64,000 bases of DNA from PSRI01 sp041484195 (lineage in GTDB: Bacteria; Bacteroidota; Bacteroidia; Chitinophagales; Chitinophagaceae). Positions within the stretch are counted from its first letter, which is position 1. Each line of letters opens with the position of its first letter. Position numbers and translations under genes: made by a program. Under the pieces are notes generated by a model. The model was given only the letters and a program-made list of their open reading frames with translations. It searched no databases and was not told the DNA's origin. Positions 32,667 through 41,937 of the stretch are shown piece after piece. The DNA lies in NCBI GenBank assembly GCA_041484195.1, contig JBGPHC010000001.1, forward strand, positions 434,001 through 498,000. The letters run 5' to 3'.

Positions 32667-32856
32667 AGGCAGCGATTTTTATTATAACAGTCAGGGCCTC
32701 ATGGTGCTGACGGCAGCATACCTCCTCCGCAAAAACTCCTGCTGCGGGAATGGATGCCATCATTGCCCCTATGACTACGAAAATGTTCCGGAACCCCGAC
32801 GCAGGCTACTGCAAATGGAGAGAAAACTGGAAATCAAACAGACTAATACACGATGA
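32647..32856 (+). CDS. DUF5522 family Cys-rich small protein
   Basis: A 69-residue protein with FYYNSQGLMVLTAAYLLRKNSCCGNGCHHCPYDY; the CC-x2-C-x2-C cluster (CCGNGCHHC) suggests metal binding. This is the DUF5522 pattern of Bacteroidota and other bacteria; function unknown. It starts with GTG at 32647, overlapping the trmB end by 20 nt, so it is translationally coupled to trmB. Confidence 0.8.
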   Translation: MKNQFIEGSDFYYNSQGLMVLTAAYLLRKNSCCGNGCHHCPYDYENVPEPRRRLLQMERKLEIKQTNTR

Positions 32857-32892
32857 GAATCATAGAATACTAATGCATCTTAACCGGCTGGA

Positions 32893-33294
32893 ATGAGCAT
32901 GAAGCCTCAAAAAAAAATTCAGACCAGTAATAAGCGGACTGGTTCCATTAAGCCTGTGAGGAATGCAGGCGATTCATTTTTCCTAATCGTTTATGATATT
33001 GTGCGCAGGATTCCAAAAGGACGGGTAAGCTCCTATGGCGCCATCGCCGAATTCGCGGGCACCAAATTATCAGCACGCATGGTGGGCTGGGCCATGAACG
33101 CGGCTCATGGGGCCATTCCACCAATTCCGGCTCATCGGGTGGTGAACCGAAATGGCCTGCTTACAGGAAGACACCATTTTGGCACCCCCACTCTAATGGC
33201 AGATCTGCTAAGGAGCGAGGGAGTAAAAGTGAAAGACGATCAGGTGGTGGATTTCAAAAAAATATTCTGGGATCCCGCAAAGGAGTTATTGTAA
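32893..33294 (+). CDS. Alkyltransferase-like protein (ATL), MGMT fold without Cys
   Basis: A 133-residue protein matching the DNA-binding domain of O6-alkylguanine-DNA alkyltransferase: IVRRIPKGRVSSYGAIAEFAG near 36 (HTH) and the active-site loop IPAHRVVNRNGLLTG near 76. The catalytic PCHR Cys is Ala here (PAHR), so it cannot transfer alkyl groups; ATLs instead bind O6-alkylguanine and hand the lesion to nucleotide excision repair. The first 25 residues are a basic extension. It follows the DUF5522 gene by 36 nt and may share its transcript. Confidence 0.9.
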   Translation: MSMKPQKKIQTSNKRTGSIKPVRNAGDSFFLIVYDIVRRIPKGRVSSYGAIAEFAGTKLSARMVGWAMNAAHGAIPPIPAHRVVNRNGLLTGRHHFGTPTLMADLLRSEGVKVKDDQVVDFKKIFWDPAKELL

Positions 33295-33366
33295 ATGCAT
33301 TTGCCAGCGATTAGACCTTCCGCACAAACCGGCTGGGAACAAAATCATGCAAATAATCTTTAGCAG

Positions 33367-33909
33367 CTATTGGTAATATGGACTGATGAAAAAATAAACC
33401 AGCACGCCGGTAACAGATACGTATAGCCAAACAGGCCAGGTGATCTTCGCTATCTTCCGATGTGCGGGCCATTCCGCCACCAGGGCCCTGTATGCCGTAA
33501 ACAAAATGAATGGAAGGATAATTGCCGCCAGCACTATATGAGTGGATAAGATGAAAAAATAGACATACCGTATGAAACCGCCGCCTCCAAACCTTGTTTC
33601 AGTCGTGAAAAGGTGATGGCATATATAAGAAACCAAAAACAACACGGAAAGTATGATGGCCGTGAGCATGATCCTCTTATGTAAATGGTATTTCTTCTTT
33701 TTCACCGCGATCAGGCCTGCTATCAGGAGAATTGTTACTGTTGAATTGATCACGGCATTAATCCGTGCAAATAAATGCACATTGAAGCCGAGCTGCACAT
33801 TGACTTTCACCCTGCCCAATATTACTATGGCGATGAATACCACAAAAGAAACGACCAGGATCAATGACTTCGCAAGCCTGTCATTCTTTTTTATTACTGC
33901 ATTGAGCAT
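33367..33909 (-). CDS. DUF420 membrane protein of the oxidase cluster
   Basis: A 180-residue protein with five predicted membrane helices (about 15-32, 48-65, 78-98, 115-138, 155-175). Conserved His residues in NVHLFARINAVINS, HLHKR and SYICHHLF fit DUF420, a family found with cytochrome c oxidase genes and related to the CtaM assembly protein. It is the last gene of the respiratory cluster, 68 nt after sco. A role in oxidase assembly is inferred. Confidence 0.8.
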   Translation of the reverse strand: MLNAVIKKNDRLAKSLILVVSFVVFIAIVILGRVKVNVQLGFNVHLFARINAVINSTVTILLIAGLIAVKKKKYHLHKRIMLTAIILSVLFLVSYICHHLFTTETRFGGGGFIRYVYFFILSTHIVLAAIILPFILFTAYRALVAEWPAHRKIAKITWPVWLYVSVTGVLVYFFISPYYQ

Positions 33910-33977
33910 TCTACAAATATTTATTTTCGGATTATTGAAAAACTGAAATCAGTGTAGCAACCGTGCCTTAAATAATA

Positions 33978-34676
33978 TCATCTGCCAAACAATCCTCTTT
34001 TCTTTGTCTTATCCCTTTCGAGCATCAGTAAAACAATATCATCTGCCAGGCGGTTCAAGTTCACGCTGTCGAGGCCATCATACCAGCCCCGCAGCACCCG
34101 GTCCTTGTCGAGCATGAAAAAATATTGTGTATGGATAAAATTGGTATCTAGATTACTGTCAGCGATATTGGCTTTGAATTCATTCTTCGCGATATCGTAA
34201 ATCTCGTCCCTGTCTCCTGTAAGCAGCCACCAGGTATCCGGGTCTATTCCATGTTTGTCTGCATAAGCCTTTAGCCTTGGCACAGAATCCCGCTTGGGGT
34301 CTATGGTGAAGGAGACGAACCTTACAATGGTATCCGTCTTGTTAAAGGCATCCTGCAATTTTTTCATATTTTTTGTAAGGATAGGGCAAATATCGGGACA
34401 GGATGTAAAAAAGAAGTCTGCTACGATGATCTTACCATGCAGATCATTCAACTCCACTTTTTGGCCAAGCTGGTTGGTGAGTGTGAAATTCCGGACCTGG
34501 TGCCAAATAGTATCCGTTGTGGATTTGCCATAATCATTTTGGGTGACGACTGTATCATAAAAATAACGGCGGGGCATTACAACTGCACGGTTGCCATAAT
34601 ATTTCAGCAGGAAATAGCAGGTTATCGGTAGCAGGGCCGCAACCGTTATGGCAATAAATGATTTCTTACTCATCAT
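33978..34676 (-). CDS. sco: SCO1/SenC copper chaperone
   Basis: A 232-residue membrane-anchored thioredoxin-fold protein for copper insertion into the CuA site of oxidase subunit II. One N-terminal helix (8-25), then ADFFFTSCPDICPILTKNMKK near 90 with the CxxxC copper ligands and the C-terminal His ligand in NFIHTQYFFMLDKD near 184. It lies behind a hairpin and its own -7 box downstream of subunit IV. ATG 34676 and 34673 are both possible. Confidence 0.93.
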   Translation of the reverse strand: MMSKKSFIAITVAALLPITCYFLLKYYGNRAVVMPRRYFYDTVVTQNDYGKSTTDTIWHQVRNFTLTNQLGQKVELNDLHGKIIVADFFFTSCPDICPILTKNMKKLQDAFNKTDTIVRFVSFTIDPKRDSVPRLKAYADKHGIDPDTWWLLTGDRDEIYDIAKNEFKANIADSNLDTNFIHTQYFFMLDKDRVLRGWYDGLDSVNLNRLADDIVLLMLERDKTKKRGLFGR

Positions 34677-34690
34677 GTTAAATGGAATTA

Positions 34691-34732
34691 CAAAAATAAA
34701 CCATCGCCACGAAAGAAGATGCGGCGATGGTT
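34691..34732 (-). terminator. Hairpin after subunit IV overlapping the sco promoter
   Basis: A perfect 10-bp inverted repeat (AACCATCGCC at 34699-34708, GGCGATGGTT at 34723-34732; 14-nt loop) is followed on the minus strand by TTTATTTTTG. The U-rich tail makes it a plausible terminator or attenuator of the act-cox transcript. The same tail contains TATTTTTG (plus-strand 34691-34698), a full -7 box about 14 nt before sco, so termination and re-initiation may be combined. Confidence 0.55.
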
Positions 34733-34763
34733 ATTAAGCTCTTTCGAAATAAGGATAATACCC

Positions 34764-35201
34764 TCAATCCAATGCCCCAGGTTTCTGACCCTCAGGCTGG
34801 GGTTGGGTTTGCTGCGGCAAGTCCCTGTTAAATTCGTTTTTCAAATTCCTCCAGGAATGTCCGTCCCAAAGGAAGGCTGCGATGAACCAAATAAATAATA
34901 AGAGTGGCAGTACTATCGTCATTATTATATTTCTGATCTCATCGCCCAGGTGCATGAATACCGAAACGATATAATAGGCCTTGGCCAGGGATAGTATGAC
35001 AATGGTTCCTTTGAAAGCCAGTACCAGGTGCTCATTAAAATTTGGATTCATGTGTATAAAATAAATGGTGAATCCAAATGACAATTCCACCATGGTGATG
35101 ATGAGCAGAATCCAGAATACTTTCCATACCCTTTTGGTACTGGAAGCGGGTTCATGGGGAAATGTAATTTCGGGAGATGCCACGGCTGCATGTTGTTCCA
35201 T
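34764..35201 (-). CDS. Cytochrome c oxidase subunit IV-type protein
   Basis: A 145-residue membrane protein with three helices (about 28-50, 58-82, 90-112), flanked by polar ends; the C-terminus is Pro/Gln-rich. YYIVSVFMHLGDEIRN matches the prokaryotic subunit IV family (COX4_pro). It is 65 nt after subunit III and structurally supports the oxidase core. A 6-bp hairpin (TTTCCT/AGGAAA, 35233-35248) lies in the gap before it. Confidence 0.85.
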   Translation of the reverse strand: MEQHAAVASPEITFPHEPASSTKRVWKVFWILLIITMVELSFGFTIYFIHMNPNFNEHLVLAFKGTIVILSLAKAYYIVSVFMHLGDEIRNIIMTIVLPLLLFIWFIAAFLWDGHSWRNLKNEFNRDLPQQTQPQPEGQKPGALD

Positions 35202-35266
35202 ATTCTACGAATGAATTTATTTGTTTTTGATCTTTCCTCGCAAGGAAAATTATGTTGATGCTTCTA

Positions 35267-36010
35267 TTAAACGAGATAGAAGCAAAGAAATACAAATACC
35301 CATACGAGGTCCACAAAATGCCAGTACAGCCCGGCTTTTTCGATCATCTCATAATGGCCTCTTTGTTCAAAATGGCCCAGCCTGGTCTTAATTAGCATGA
35401 TCAAATTGATGACCACTCCACTAAAAACGTGGAATCCATGGAAACCGGTTATGCCAAAAAAGAATCCTCCGAATGCGATAGGTCCCGGTGTATTTACCTG
35501 GTGACCCTCATGCATGAGTCCGGCCACCGCAGGCCCCCAGGGATTTCCTTTCACCGTGGTTGAAATTTCCTGGATCTTTCCGTTGATCAATACTGCGTGT
35601 TCTCCGGTAATAAGGTGGGTCCATTCCCATGCCTGGCAACCCAGGAAGGCCAGTCCGCCTACTATTGTCCATGCCATCCATTTTTCAACGCCTCTCCGAT
35701 TCATATGGTGTCCTGCATTAACCGCCAATACCATGGTCACTGAACTCATGATCAGGATAAAAGTCATTAAGCTCACAAAAGCAAGTGGCAGGTTCGTGTG
35801 CCCAAAACCAGGAAAGGTGTTAAATACATGGTTAGGGTCTGGCCAATAATTCTGGCTCATCCTGATGGTAGCATAGGAGATCAGCAATGCGCCGAATGTG
35901 AAAGTATCACTCATCAGGAAATACCACATCATCAGCTTACCATAGCTCACATTGAATGGGCTTTTACCGCCGCTCCACCATTTGTATCCTGCCGGTACTG
36001 TTGTTGACAT
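35267..36010 (-). CDS. Cytochrome c oxidase subunit III (longer paralogue)
   Basis: A 247-residue haem-copper oxidase subunit III with six to seven membrane helices. Typical segments are FGALLISYATIRMSQNYWPDP, GHHMNRRGVEKWMAWTI, FFGITGFHGFHVFSGVVINL and the ending HFVDLVWVFVFLCFYLV. ATG 36010 is preferred over a TTG at 36019. It follows a shorter subunit III gene (36056-36631); two consecutive subunit III genes are usual in Bacteroidota caa3 clusters. Confidence 0.93.
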   Translation of the reverse strand: MSTTVPAGYKWWSGGKSPFNVSYGKLMMWYFLMSDTFTFGALLISYATIRMSQNYWPDPNHVFNTFPGFGHTNLPLAFVSLMTFILIMSSVTMVLAVNAGHHMNRRGVEKWMAWTIVGGLAFLGCQAWEWTHLITGEHAVLINGKIQEISTTVKGNPWGPAVAGLMHEGHQVNTPGPIAFGGFFFGITGFHGFHVFSGVVINLIMLIKTRLGHFEQRGHYEMIEKAGLYWHFVDLVWVFVFLCFYLV

Positions 36011-36055
36011 GTAGTTCAATTTAAATTTAGAATCGCGATTATAGGATCAGTTAAT

Positions 36056-36631
36056 TTAATTCGCCCAGCTAAAAAAGATAAACAGATAAATCCAAAGTAT
36101 ATCTACAAAATGCCAGTATGTTGCCACCACTTCTACGGGAACGGCACTGTAACTTCGGGTCTTCTTGCTGAAGGCTCTAAAAAACATTACCAGTAATGCC
36201 ACCACACCTCCCAACACATGCACTGCATGCAAACCACCAATTGCCAATAAAAAGGAATAGGAAGCACTGGAACCTCTTCCAATCATCTTCAGTCCAGATT
36301 CCTGAAATGACATGAAACCCAAAACCTGGAGTGTCACAAACAAAACACCCAGTGCAGCCGTGACCGTAATCATCAGCCGGTATCTCGCCATCTCCCTTTC
36401 CTGAAAAGCTTTCAAAGCCATTTGAATAGTCAGACTGCTGAGCAGGATTACCAGGGTGGAATACCAGAAAATCCTGGGCAATTCAAAACTCAGCCAGCCA
36501 TTCTGGTTCCGTTTCACGATGTAAGCGCTGGTTAAACCGGCAAACATCATGATAATACTTCCCAGCGCTACCCATAGGGTAAACTTATTCGGATGAATCT
36601 TTTTTTGCTGCAAACCCATCAAATCACTCAT
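36056..36631 (-). CDS. Cytochrome c oxidase subunit III (shorter paralogue)
   Basis: A 191-residue subunit III-type protein with five membrane helices (about 18-38, 53-73, 86-107, 127-152, 170-190). GGLHAVHVLGGVVALLVMFF and ATYWHFVDILWIYLFIFF are the family's C-terminal signatures. It lies between ctaB and the longer subunit III gene on the same strand, 45 nt from the latter, and belongs to the oxidase operon. Confidence 0.92.
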   Translation of the reverse strand: MSDLMGLQQKKIHPNKFTLWVALGSIIMMFAGLTSAYIVKRNQNGWLSFELPRIFWYSTLVILLSSLTIQMALKAFQEREMARYRLMITVTAALGVLFVTLQVLGFMSFQESGLKMIGRGSSASYSFLLAIGGLHAVHVLGGVVALLVMFFRAFSKKTRSYSAVPVEVVATYWHFVDILWIYLFIFFSWAN

Positions 36632-36697
36632 TGATAAAAAATCTTATTAATACCTGTCTCGTCCACGGTATCCTGTAACAATTCAATAGAAATAATC

Positions 36698-37606
36698 TTA
36701 TGTTGGTACTTTATCGGCCAACAGACTCAGCAATACAACCGGCAAATAAATATAAGAACTGAACATCACCCTTCTGGCAGCCTTCACTTCCATTTCCCGG
36801 TACAGGCGGATACACTGGAACAGCATAAACAAATTTGCCGCTACCACAATCCACATACTAATGATCCCCGACATATGAATAAAATATGGAATCACACCAA
36901 AGGGCAGCATCAGCAAAGAATAGATCACAGCCTGAATGGCCGAGTATTTTGTTGGTCCCTTCACGGAAGGCATCAGTTTGAATCCTGCCCTGCTGTAATC
37001 ACAATGTGCCACCCATGCAATAGCCCAGAAATGGGGGAATTGCCAAAGAAACTGTATGGCAAAAAGCACCCAACCTCCCATACTGAATTCGTTTGTGGCT
37101 GCCACCCAACCGATCAGGCAGGGTAATGCGCCAGGGATTGCCCCAACTATGACAGACACGGAATGAACTTTCTTCATTGGCGTGTACACAAATCCATAGA
37201 GGAAAAGGCTGAATGCACCGGTAAGGGCCGCATTCCAATTGAACCAATAACCGATCAGCCATATTCCCAGGACCGCGGTAATCGCGGCAAATGTGGACGC
37301 TTCCTGTACCGACATTCTGCCACTTGCCACAGGTCTCTTCGCCGTTCGCTTCATCATTGCGTCCGTATCCTTTTCAGCAATCTGGTTAATCGCATTGGCA
37401 GCTCCTGTGATCAGGAAACCTCCAACGAATAATAAAAGAACTGAAAGGAAATTAAAGCTGATGCCGGGCGCCAGCAAATAACTTACCACACTGGAAAACA
37501 CTACCGTGAAGCTCAGCGTGAACTTTACCAGCAGCATATAATCCCTCAACTTCCCTGCTATAATGAGTGCCAGGGAATGATTCACAGTTTCTTGCTTAGC
37601 CATCAT
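36698..37606 (-). CDS. ctaB: Haem O synthase (protohaem IX farnesyltransferase)
   Basis: UbiA-family prenyltransferase (302 residues, about nine helices) converting haem B to haem O for the oxidase. The Asp-rich prenyl-diphosphate site is NAINQIAEKDTDAMMKRTAKRP near 72, with the companion loop WVAHCDYSRAGFKLMP near 198. No haem A synthase (ctaA) is in the window. The start is ATG 37606 (or 37603); the TTG at 37615 is unlikely. Located between subunit I and the subunit III genes. Confidence 0.95.
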   Translation of the reverse strand: MMAKQETVNHSLALIIAGKLRDYMLLVKFTLSFTVVFSSVVSYLLAPGISFNFLSVLLLFVGGFLITGAANAINQIAEKDTDAMMKRTAKRPVASGRMSVQEASTFAAITAVLGIWLIGYWFNWNAALTGAFSLFLYGFVYTPMKKVHSVSVIVGAIPGALPCLIGWVAATNEFSMGGWVLFAIQFLWQFPHFWAIAWVAHCDYSRAGFKLMPSVKGPTKYSAIQAVIYSLLMLPFGVIPYFIHMSGIISMWIVVAANLFMLFQCIRLYREMEVKAARRVMFSSYIYLPVVLLSLLADKVPT

Positions 37607-37670
37607 CAGATTCAAAAAACTATTTGGTTAAAGTTTATCCGGACCAATCCGGATAATCATGTATTAAACT

Positions 37671-39479
37671 TTAATGTTTCGACTCGCTTTCGTCCAACGG
37701 GGTGGTTTGAGCCACGTAATCCTTACCGTCTTTTCCATAGTCATAAGGCCAGCGATAGACTTCGGGTATTTCGCCAGGCCAGTTGCCATGACCGGGATTA
37801 ATTGGGGTGGTCCATTCCAACGTGGCGGAATGCCAGGGATTCATAGTAGTAACCTTCCTGCCATAGAATATGGAATAGAAGAAATTGAACACGAACATCA
37901 ATTGCGCGGCAAAAGAAAGAATCGCCGCGAAGCTGATCACTTTGTTCAATTCCACAAAATCCTTAAAAGATTCCCAATTCGAATAGTCGTAATAACGCCT
38001 TGGCATACCTGCAAAACCTTCATAGTGCATGGGCCAGAAAATGATATACGCGCAAACGAGTGTTATCCAGAAATGCAAATTGCCCAGTGTGGTGTTGAGA
38101 AAGCGCCCAAACATTTTAGGAAACCAGTGGTAAATACCCGCGAACATACCAAGGAACGCGGAAATCCCCATTACGATATGGAAATGGGCTATTACAAAAT
38201 AAGTATCGTGCAAGTGCATATCCAGGGTGGAATTACCCAGGAATATACCGGTCAGCCCTCCGGAAATGAACATACTCACGAAGCCAATGGCAAAAAGCAT
38301 GGCGGGAGTGAACCTGATATTTCCCCTCCATAGAGTGGTGAGCCAATTGAACACTTTGATAGCAGACGGCACTGCGATTAGTAATGTGAGTAGAACGAAG
38401 AAAGATCCCAGGAACGGGTTGAGGCCCGTAACAAACATATGGTGCGCCCAAACCAGGAAGGCCAGAACAGTTATTGAGAATAACGATCCTACCATTGCCA
38501 TATAACCGAATATGGGTTTACGGGCATTCACGGACATCACTTCGGAGACAAGTCCCATCGTGGGCAAAATGATTATATATACTTCGGGGTGACCCAGGAA
38601 CCAGAAAAGGTGTTGGTATAGAATGGCGCTTCCGCCTTCATTTGGCAATACTTTTCCTCCTATAACAATATCAGACAGGTAGAAACTGGTGCCCAGGTGC
38701 CTGTCGAAAAGGAGAAGGATAAATCCCGAAAACAATACCGGGAAAGACAATATGCCGAGTATAGCGGTAAATAAGATCGCCCAGATTGTGAGTGGCAATC
38801 GTGTCATGGACATGCCTTTTGTGCGCATGTTCAAAATGGTGGATACATAATTGAGGCCGCCGAGCAATGTTGAAATAACAAAGAGTGCTAAAGCCACCAG
38901 CCAAAGGTCCATCCCGATTTTAGAACCCTGAGACGCATCTCCCAATGCGCTCAACGGAGGATAGACAGTCCAGCCTCCCGAGGCTGGCCCGGTCTGCACA
39001 AATAATGATGAGAACAATACTATGCTGGCTGAGAAAAAGAACCAATAGGAGAGCATATTCAACATAGGCGAAGCCATATCCCTTGCGCCAATTTGCAGCG
39101 GAATGAGCAAATTGGCGAAGGTTCCGCTCAGACCAGCCGTCAACACAAAAAATACCAGGATCGTACCGTGCATGGTTATCAAAGCATAGTAAAATTCAGG
39201 CTGTATCTTGCCGCCTTTAGCCCAATGCCCGAAAATATCTTCCAGGATAGGGAAACTGGCATCCGGGTAACCAAGCTGAATGCGGAACAATACCGACATC
39301 AGGCCGCCAATTATCGCCCAGATCATTCCAGTTATCAGGAACTGCTTGGCGATCATTTTATGGTCCTGACTGAAAACATATTTCGTGATGAAGGATTCAT
39401 GATGATGGTGCTCTCCATGAAGTTCATGAATCTCTTGCCCTGCACCGTGCTCAACTTGAATTGTGGCTTCGTTACTCAT
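37671..39479 (-). CDS. ctaD: Cytochrome c oxidase subunit I
   Basis: Catalytic, haem- and CuB-bearing proton-pumping subunit (602 residues, about 12-14 helices). HLFWFLGHPEVYIIILPTMG near 270 holds a CuB His and the cross-linked Tyr, and HDTYFVIAHFHIVMG near 417 holds the paired His ligands of the two haems. FEGFAGMPRRYYDY near the end is typical. A His-rich N-terminal extension (HELHGEHHHHES, about 15-30) is present. ATG 39479 is preferred; the frame's upstream start at 39515 lies almost at the subunit II stop (39518). Confidence 0.97.
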   Translation of the reverse strand: MSNEATIQVEHGAGQEIHELHGEHHHHESFITKYVFSQDHKMIAKQFLITGMIWAIIGGLMSVLFRIQLGYPDASFPILEDIFGHWAKGGKIQPEFYYALITMHGTILVFFVLTAGLSGTFANLLIPLQIGARDMASPMLNMLSYWFFFSASIVLFSSLFVQTGPASGGWTVYPPLSALGDASQGSKIGMDLWLVALALFVISTLLGGLNYVSTILNMRTKGMSMTRLPLTIWAILFTAILGILSFPVLFSGFILLLFDRHLGTSFYLSDIVIGGKVLPNEGGSAILYQHLFWFLGHPEVYIIILPTMGLVSEVMSVNARKPIFGYMAMVGSLFSITVLAFLVWAHHMFVTGLNPFLGSFFVLLTLLIAVPSAIKVFNWLTTLWRGNIRFTPAMLFAIGFVSMFISGGLTGIFLGNSTLDMHLHDTYFVIAHFHIVMGISAFLGMFAGIYHWFPKMFGRFLNTTLGNLHFWITLVCAYIIFWPMHYEGFAGMPRRYYDYSNWESFKDFVELNKVISFAAILSFAAQLMFVFNFFYSIFYGRKVTTMNPWHSATLEWTTPINPGHGNWPGEIPEVYRWPYDYGKDGKDYVAQTTPLDESESKH

Positions 39480-39517
39480 CTCCAATAATTTTATTACTAT
39501 TTGAAAGTTATTCAAAT

Positions 39518-40627
39518 TTATTTATGATTGCTCAGGCTCTGCGCCACGGGTTTTCCCGTTAACCCCTGTTCCTGGTTTGTGCCTGGCTTATTTTTCGTTG
39601 CCGGCACTTCTGCAGTTCCCGGACTCGCAGCCGGTGAAAGATTCGCGTTAGCAGTCACGTATTGTGGCGTCAGTGTGGCGAGCCATTTATCGTAGTCCGC
39701 CTGAGACTCCACAACTATTACACCTCTCATGCCGAAATGCCCGTTTCCGCATAACTGGTCACAAGCAATTTCATAGACAAAATTTGGGTTCTTGGTAATT
39801 TCCTTCATCTCCTCCGTAGTATATTTAGGAGTGAACCACATAGTTGTAGGAATTCCGGGAACAGCATCCATTTTCAGTCTGAAATGAGGAAGACCCACGT
39901 CATGAATCACATCCTGGGAACGGATGACCAGTCGCACCGGTTTGTTCACCACCAGATGTAATTCGCCTGGATGCAGGTCATCCTTATTGGCAGCATCGTT
40001 CCAGTCCTGGCCCAGCGGATTACTTTTTGCCGCATCTATCAGCTTGTAATTAATTCTTCCCAATACGCCATCTTTTCCAGGATAACGAAATTCCCAGGCA
40101 AACTGATGTCCCGTAACCTCCACTTCCATCGCGTTCTTGGGAGGCTCACCCGTGATCTTGAACCAGTAATACAAGCCAAAACCAACCAATACTGTGAGCG
40201 CGATGGCCGGAACCGCGGTCCATAAGACTTCGAGATTATTATTGTGGGGATAGTAATAGGCTGCTCTTTTTTCTGATGCCTGATATTTATAAGAAAACCA
40301 AAACAGGAGAATCTGGGTAACAACAAACACGAAGCCCGTAATGCCCAGTGTGATCCAGAGCATTGTATCGATTTTTTGACCGTGTTCAGAAGCTGCCGGA
40401 AAAGCTAAAAGTGTTTTCTTATACAACAAATCATTACACCACCAGGCCGCTGCCAGTCCAACCACCAGGAAAACAACCATCAGGAAGCCATTGATCCGGT
40501 TATTTTGCTCCATGGCTTTTTTCTCGCCCTTCAGGACGGAAACATACTCGCTGGCCTTCGCGATCTGAAATATCACGAGAAATAGCAGCCCAAGAATGAC
40601 AATAATAAGATATCCGGACGTGGTCAT
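39518..40627 (-). CDS. ctaC: Cytochrome c oxidase subunit II
   Basis: CuA-bearing electron entry subunit (369 residues). It has membrane helices at about 5-22, 46-64, 90-112 and 135-155, more than the usual two, then a cupredoxin domain with VTGHQFAWEFRYPG near 168, IHDVGLPHFRLKMDAVPG near 247 and the CuA site CDQLCGNGHFGMRG near 299. No CxxCH is present, so the name caa3-type rests on cluster resemblance; the cytochrome c donor is separate. A Pro/Ala/Thr-rich tail follows the domain. Directly after actF. Confidence 0.95.
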   Translation of the reverse strand: MTTSGYLIIVILGLLFLVIFQIAKASEYVSVLKGEKKAMEQNNRINGFLMVVFLVVGLAAAWWCNDLLYKKTLLAFPAASEHGQKIDTMLWITLGITGFVFVVTQILLFWFSYKYQASEKRAAYYYPHNNNLEVLWTAVPAIALTVLVGFGLYYWFKITGEPPKNAMEVEVTGHQFAWEFRYPGKDGVLGRINYKLIDAAKSNPLGQDWNDAANKDDLHPGELHLVVNKPVRLVIRSQDVIHDVGLPHFRLKMDAVPGIPTTMWFTPKYTTEEMKEITKNPNFVYEIACDQLCGNGHFGMRGVIVVESQADYDKWLATLTPQYVTANANLSPAASPGTAEVPATKNKPGTNQEQGLTGKPVAQSLSNHK

Positions 40628-40678
40628 TTTAGAAAAAATTAGTTTAACAATTTCATTCGTTCTATCACTAATGATTCA

Positions 40679-41908
40679 TCAGGTATGATGCATGATACTT
40701 TCTTTCAGGAATGGATGATATTTGGGCGTCATCGGTGATTTTGTCAATGATTTTCCCACAAAATGCATCACTAGTCCGATGAACAGCGCCAGGATTCCCC
40801 ATTCGTACCAACCCAGGTTATAATGCTCGCCTACTGTTCCCGGCATTACCATCTGAAAGAAATCCAGCCAGTGACCCAATAGTATAAGCACGCACATGAA
40901 AGTCATGATGGTGTAATTCCTCTTGGATCCTCTTGTCATAAGTATCAATATCGGTGCTACAAAATTCACAATCAAATTTAACCAGAAGATGCCTCTGTAT
41001 GATCCCTGGAGCCTTGCCTTGAAATAAACCGTTTCCTCGGGAATATTGGCATACCAGATAAGCATGAATTGAGCAAACCACAGGTAAGTCCAGAAAATTG
41101 AAAAAGCAAAAATGAATTTGCCGATATCGTGCAGGTGTTCATCATTGGTATATTCCAGATATCCCTGGTTTTTAAGGTAAATGACAAAGAGGCCCATCAG
41201 GGCAATACCCGAAACAAATGTGCTGCCAAATGTGTACCAACTGTACATAGTAGAATACCAATGGGCGTCAATACTCATCAGCCAGAGCCAGGGTATGGAA
41301 GATCCAACAGTTAGGGCAAAGAACACAATATATACGGATCCCCAAACAGTATTCTTCCATGTAAACTGGCGGGCCTGGTTTTCTGTCAGAGGGCGCTCAT
41401 CCGTCTGGCGCGACAATTGCCGTATCTTCCAGCCCACAAAAGACCAGGTGCAAAGAGTGAAGATGGTCCAAACGAGGAAGAAAACGGGATTCAGAAATCC
41501 TTTCTTATAATTCAATACCCTGTCAGTGGCCACTGCATTCTTGTCAAGCCAGGGATATATATTGTATTTATCTCCAAAAATAATACAGGCAAAAACTATA
41601 AGTGCCAGCACGCCTAAAATAGGAACGAGGCTTGAAATGGCTTCCGGAACCCTTCTGAAAGTTGTGATCCAACTGCCCATTGCGAGGGTAGTTGCGCAAA
41701 TAAAAAACATGGCAGAGTTACAAATCATCAGAAAGAATAGGCTATTCTGCAGTAATACAGCCCAGAAGCGGGTTTGAGCATGCTCATCCTTGCTAATGCC
41801 CAGGAGAAAGAATCCCAGGACCAAAGCCAGTATCCCTGCCGCTAAAAATCCCAATGTCCATTTTTTATATCCGGCCGGAACTTCAAATTGTTGCTTAATC
41901 ATCCTCAT
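40679..41908 (-). CDS. actF: ActF, membrane subunit of Alternative Complex III
   Basis: A 409-residue polytopic protein (about ten helices) of the quinol:cytochrome c oxidoreductase ActF family, distantly like NrfD/ActC. Typical stretches are SIPWLWLMSIDAHWYSTMYSWYTFG near 205 and FSIFWTYLWFAQFMLIWYANIPEET near 270. ActC and ActF form the membrane core of ACIII, which replaces the bc1 complex. Start ATG 41908 or the in-frame ATG 41902. Confidence 0.93.
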   Translation of the reverse strand: MRMIKQQFEVPAGYKKWTLGFLAAGILALVLGFFLLGISKDEHAQTRFWAVLLQNSLFFLMICNSAMFFICATTLAMGSWITTFRRVPEAISSLVPILGVLALIVFACIIFGDKYNIYPWLDKNAVATDRVLNYKKGFLNPVFFLVWTIFTLCTWSFVGWKIRQLSRQTDERPLTENQARQFTWKNTVWGSVYIVFFALTVGSSIPWLWLMSIDAHWYSTMYSWYTFGSTFVSGIALMGLFVIYLKNQGYLEYTNDEHLHDIGKFIFAFSIFWTYLWFAQFMLIWYANIPEETVYFKARLQGSYRGIFWLNLIVNFVAPILILMTRGSKRNYTIMTFMCVLILLGHWLDFFQMVMPGTVGEHYNLGWYEWGILALFIGLVMHFVGKSLTKSPMTPKYHPFLKESIMHHT

Positions 41909-41937
41909 ATTTTTATTAGAGTTCTTAAGTCGGTTAA

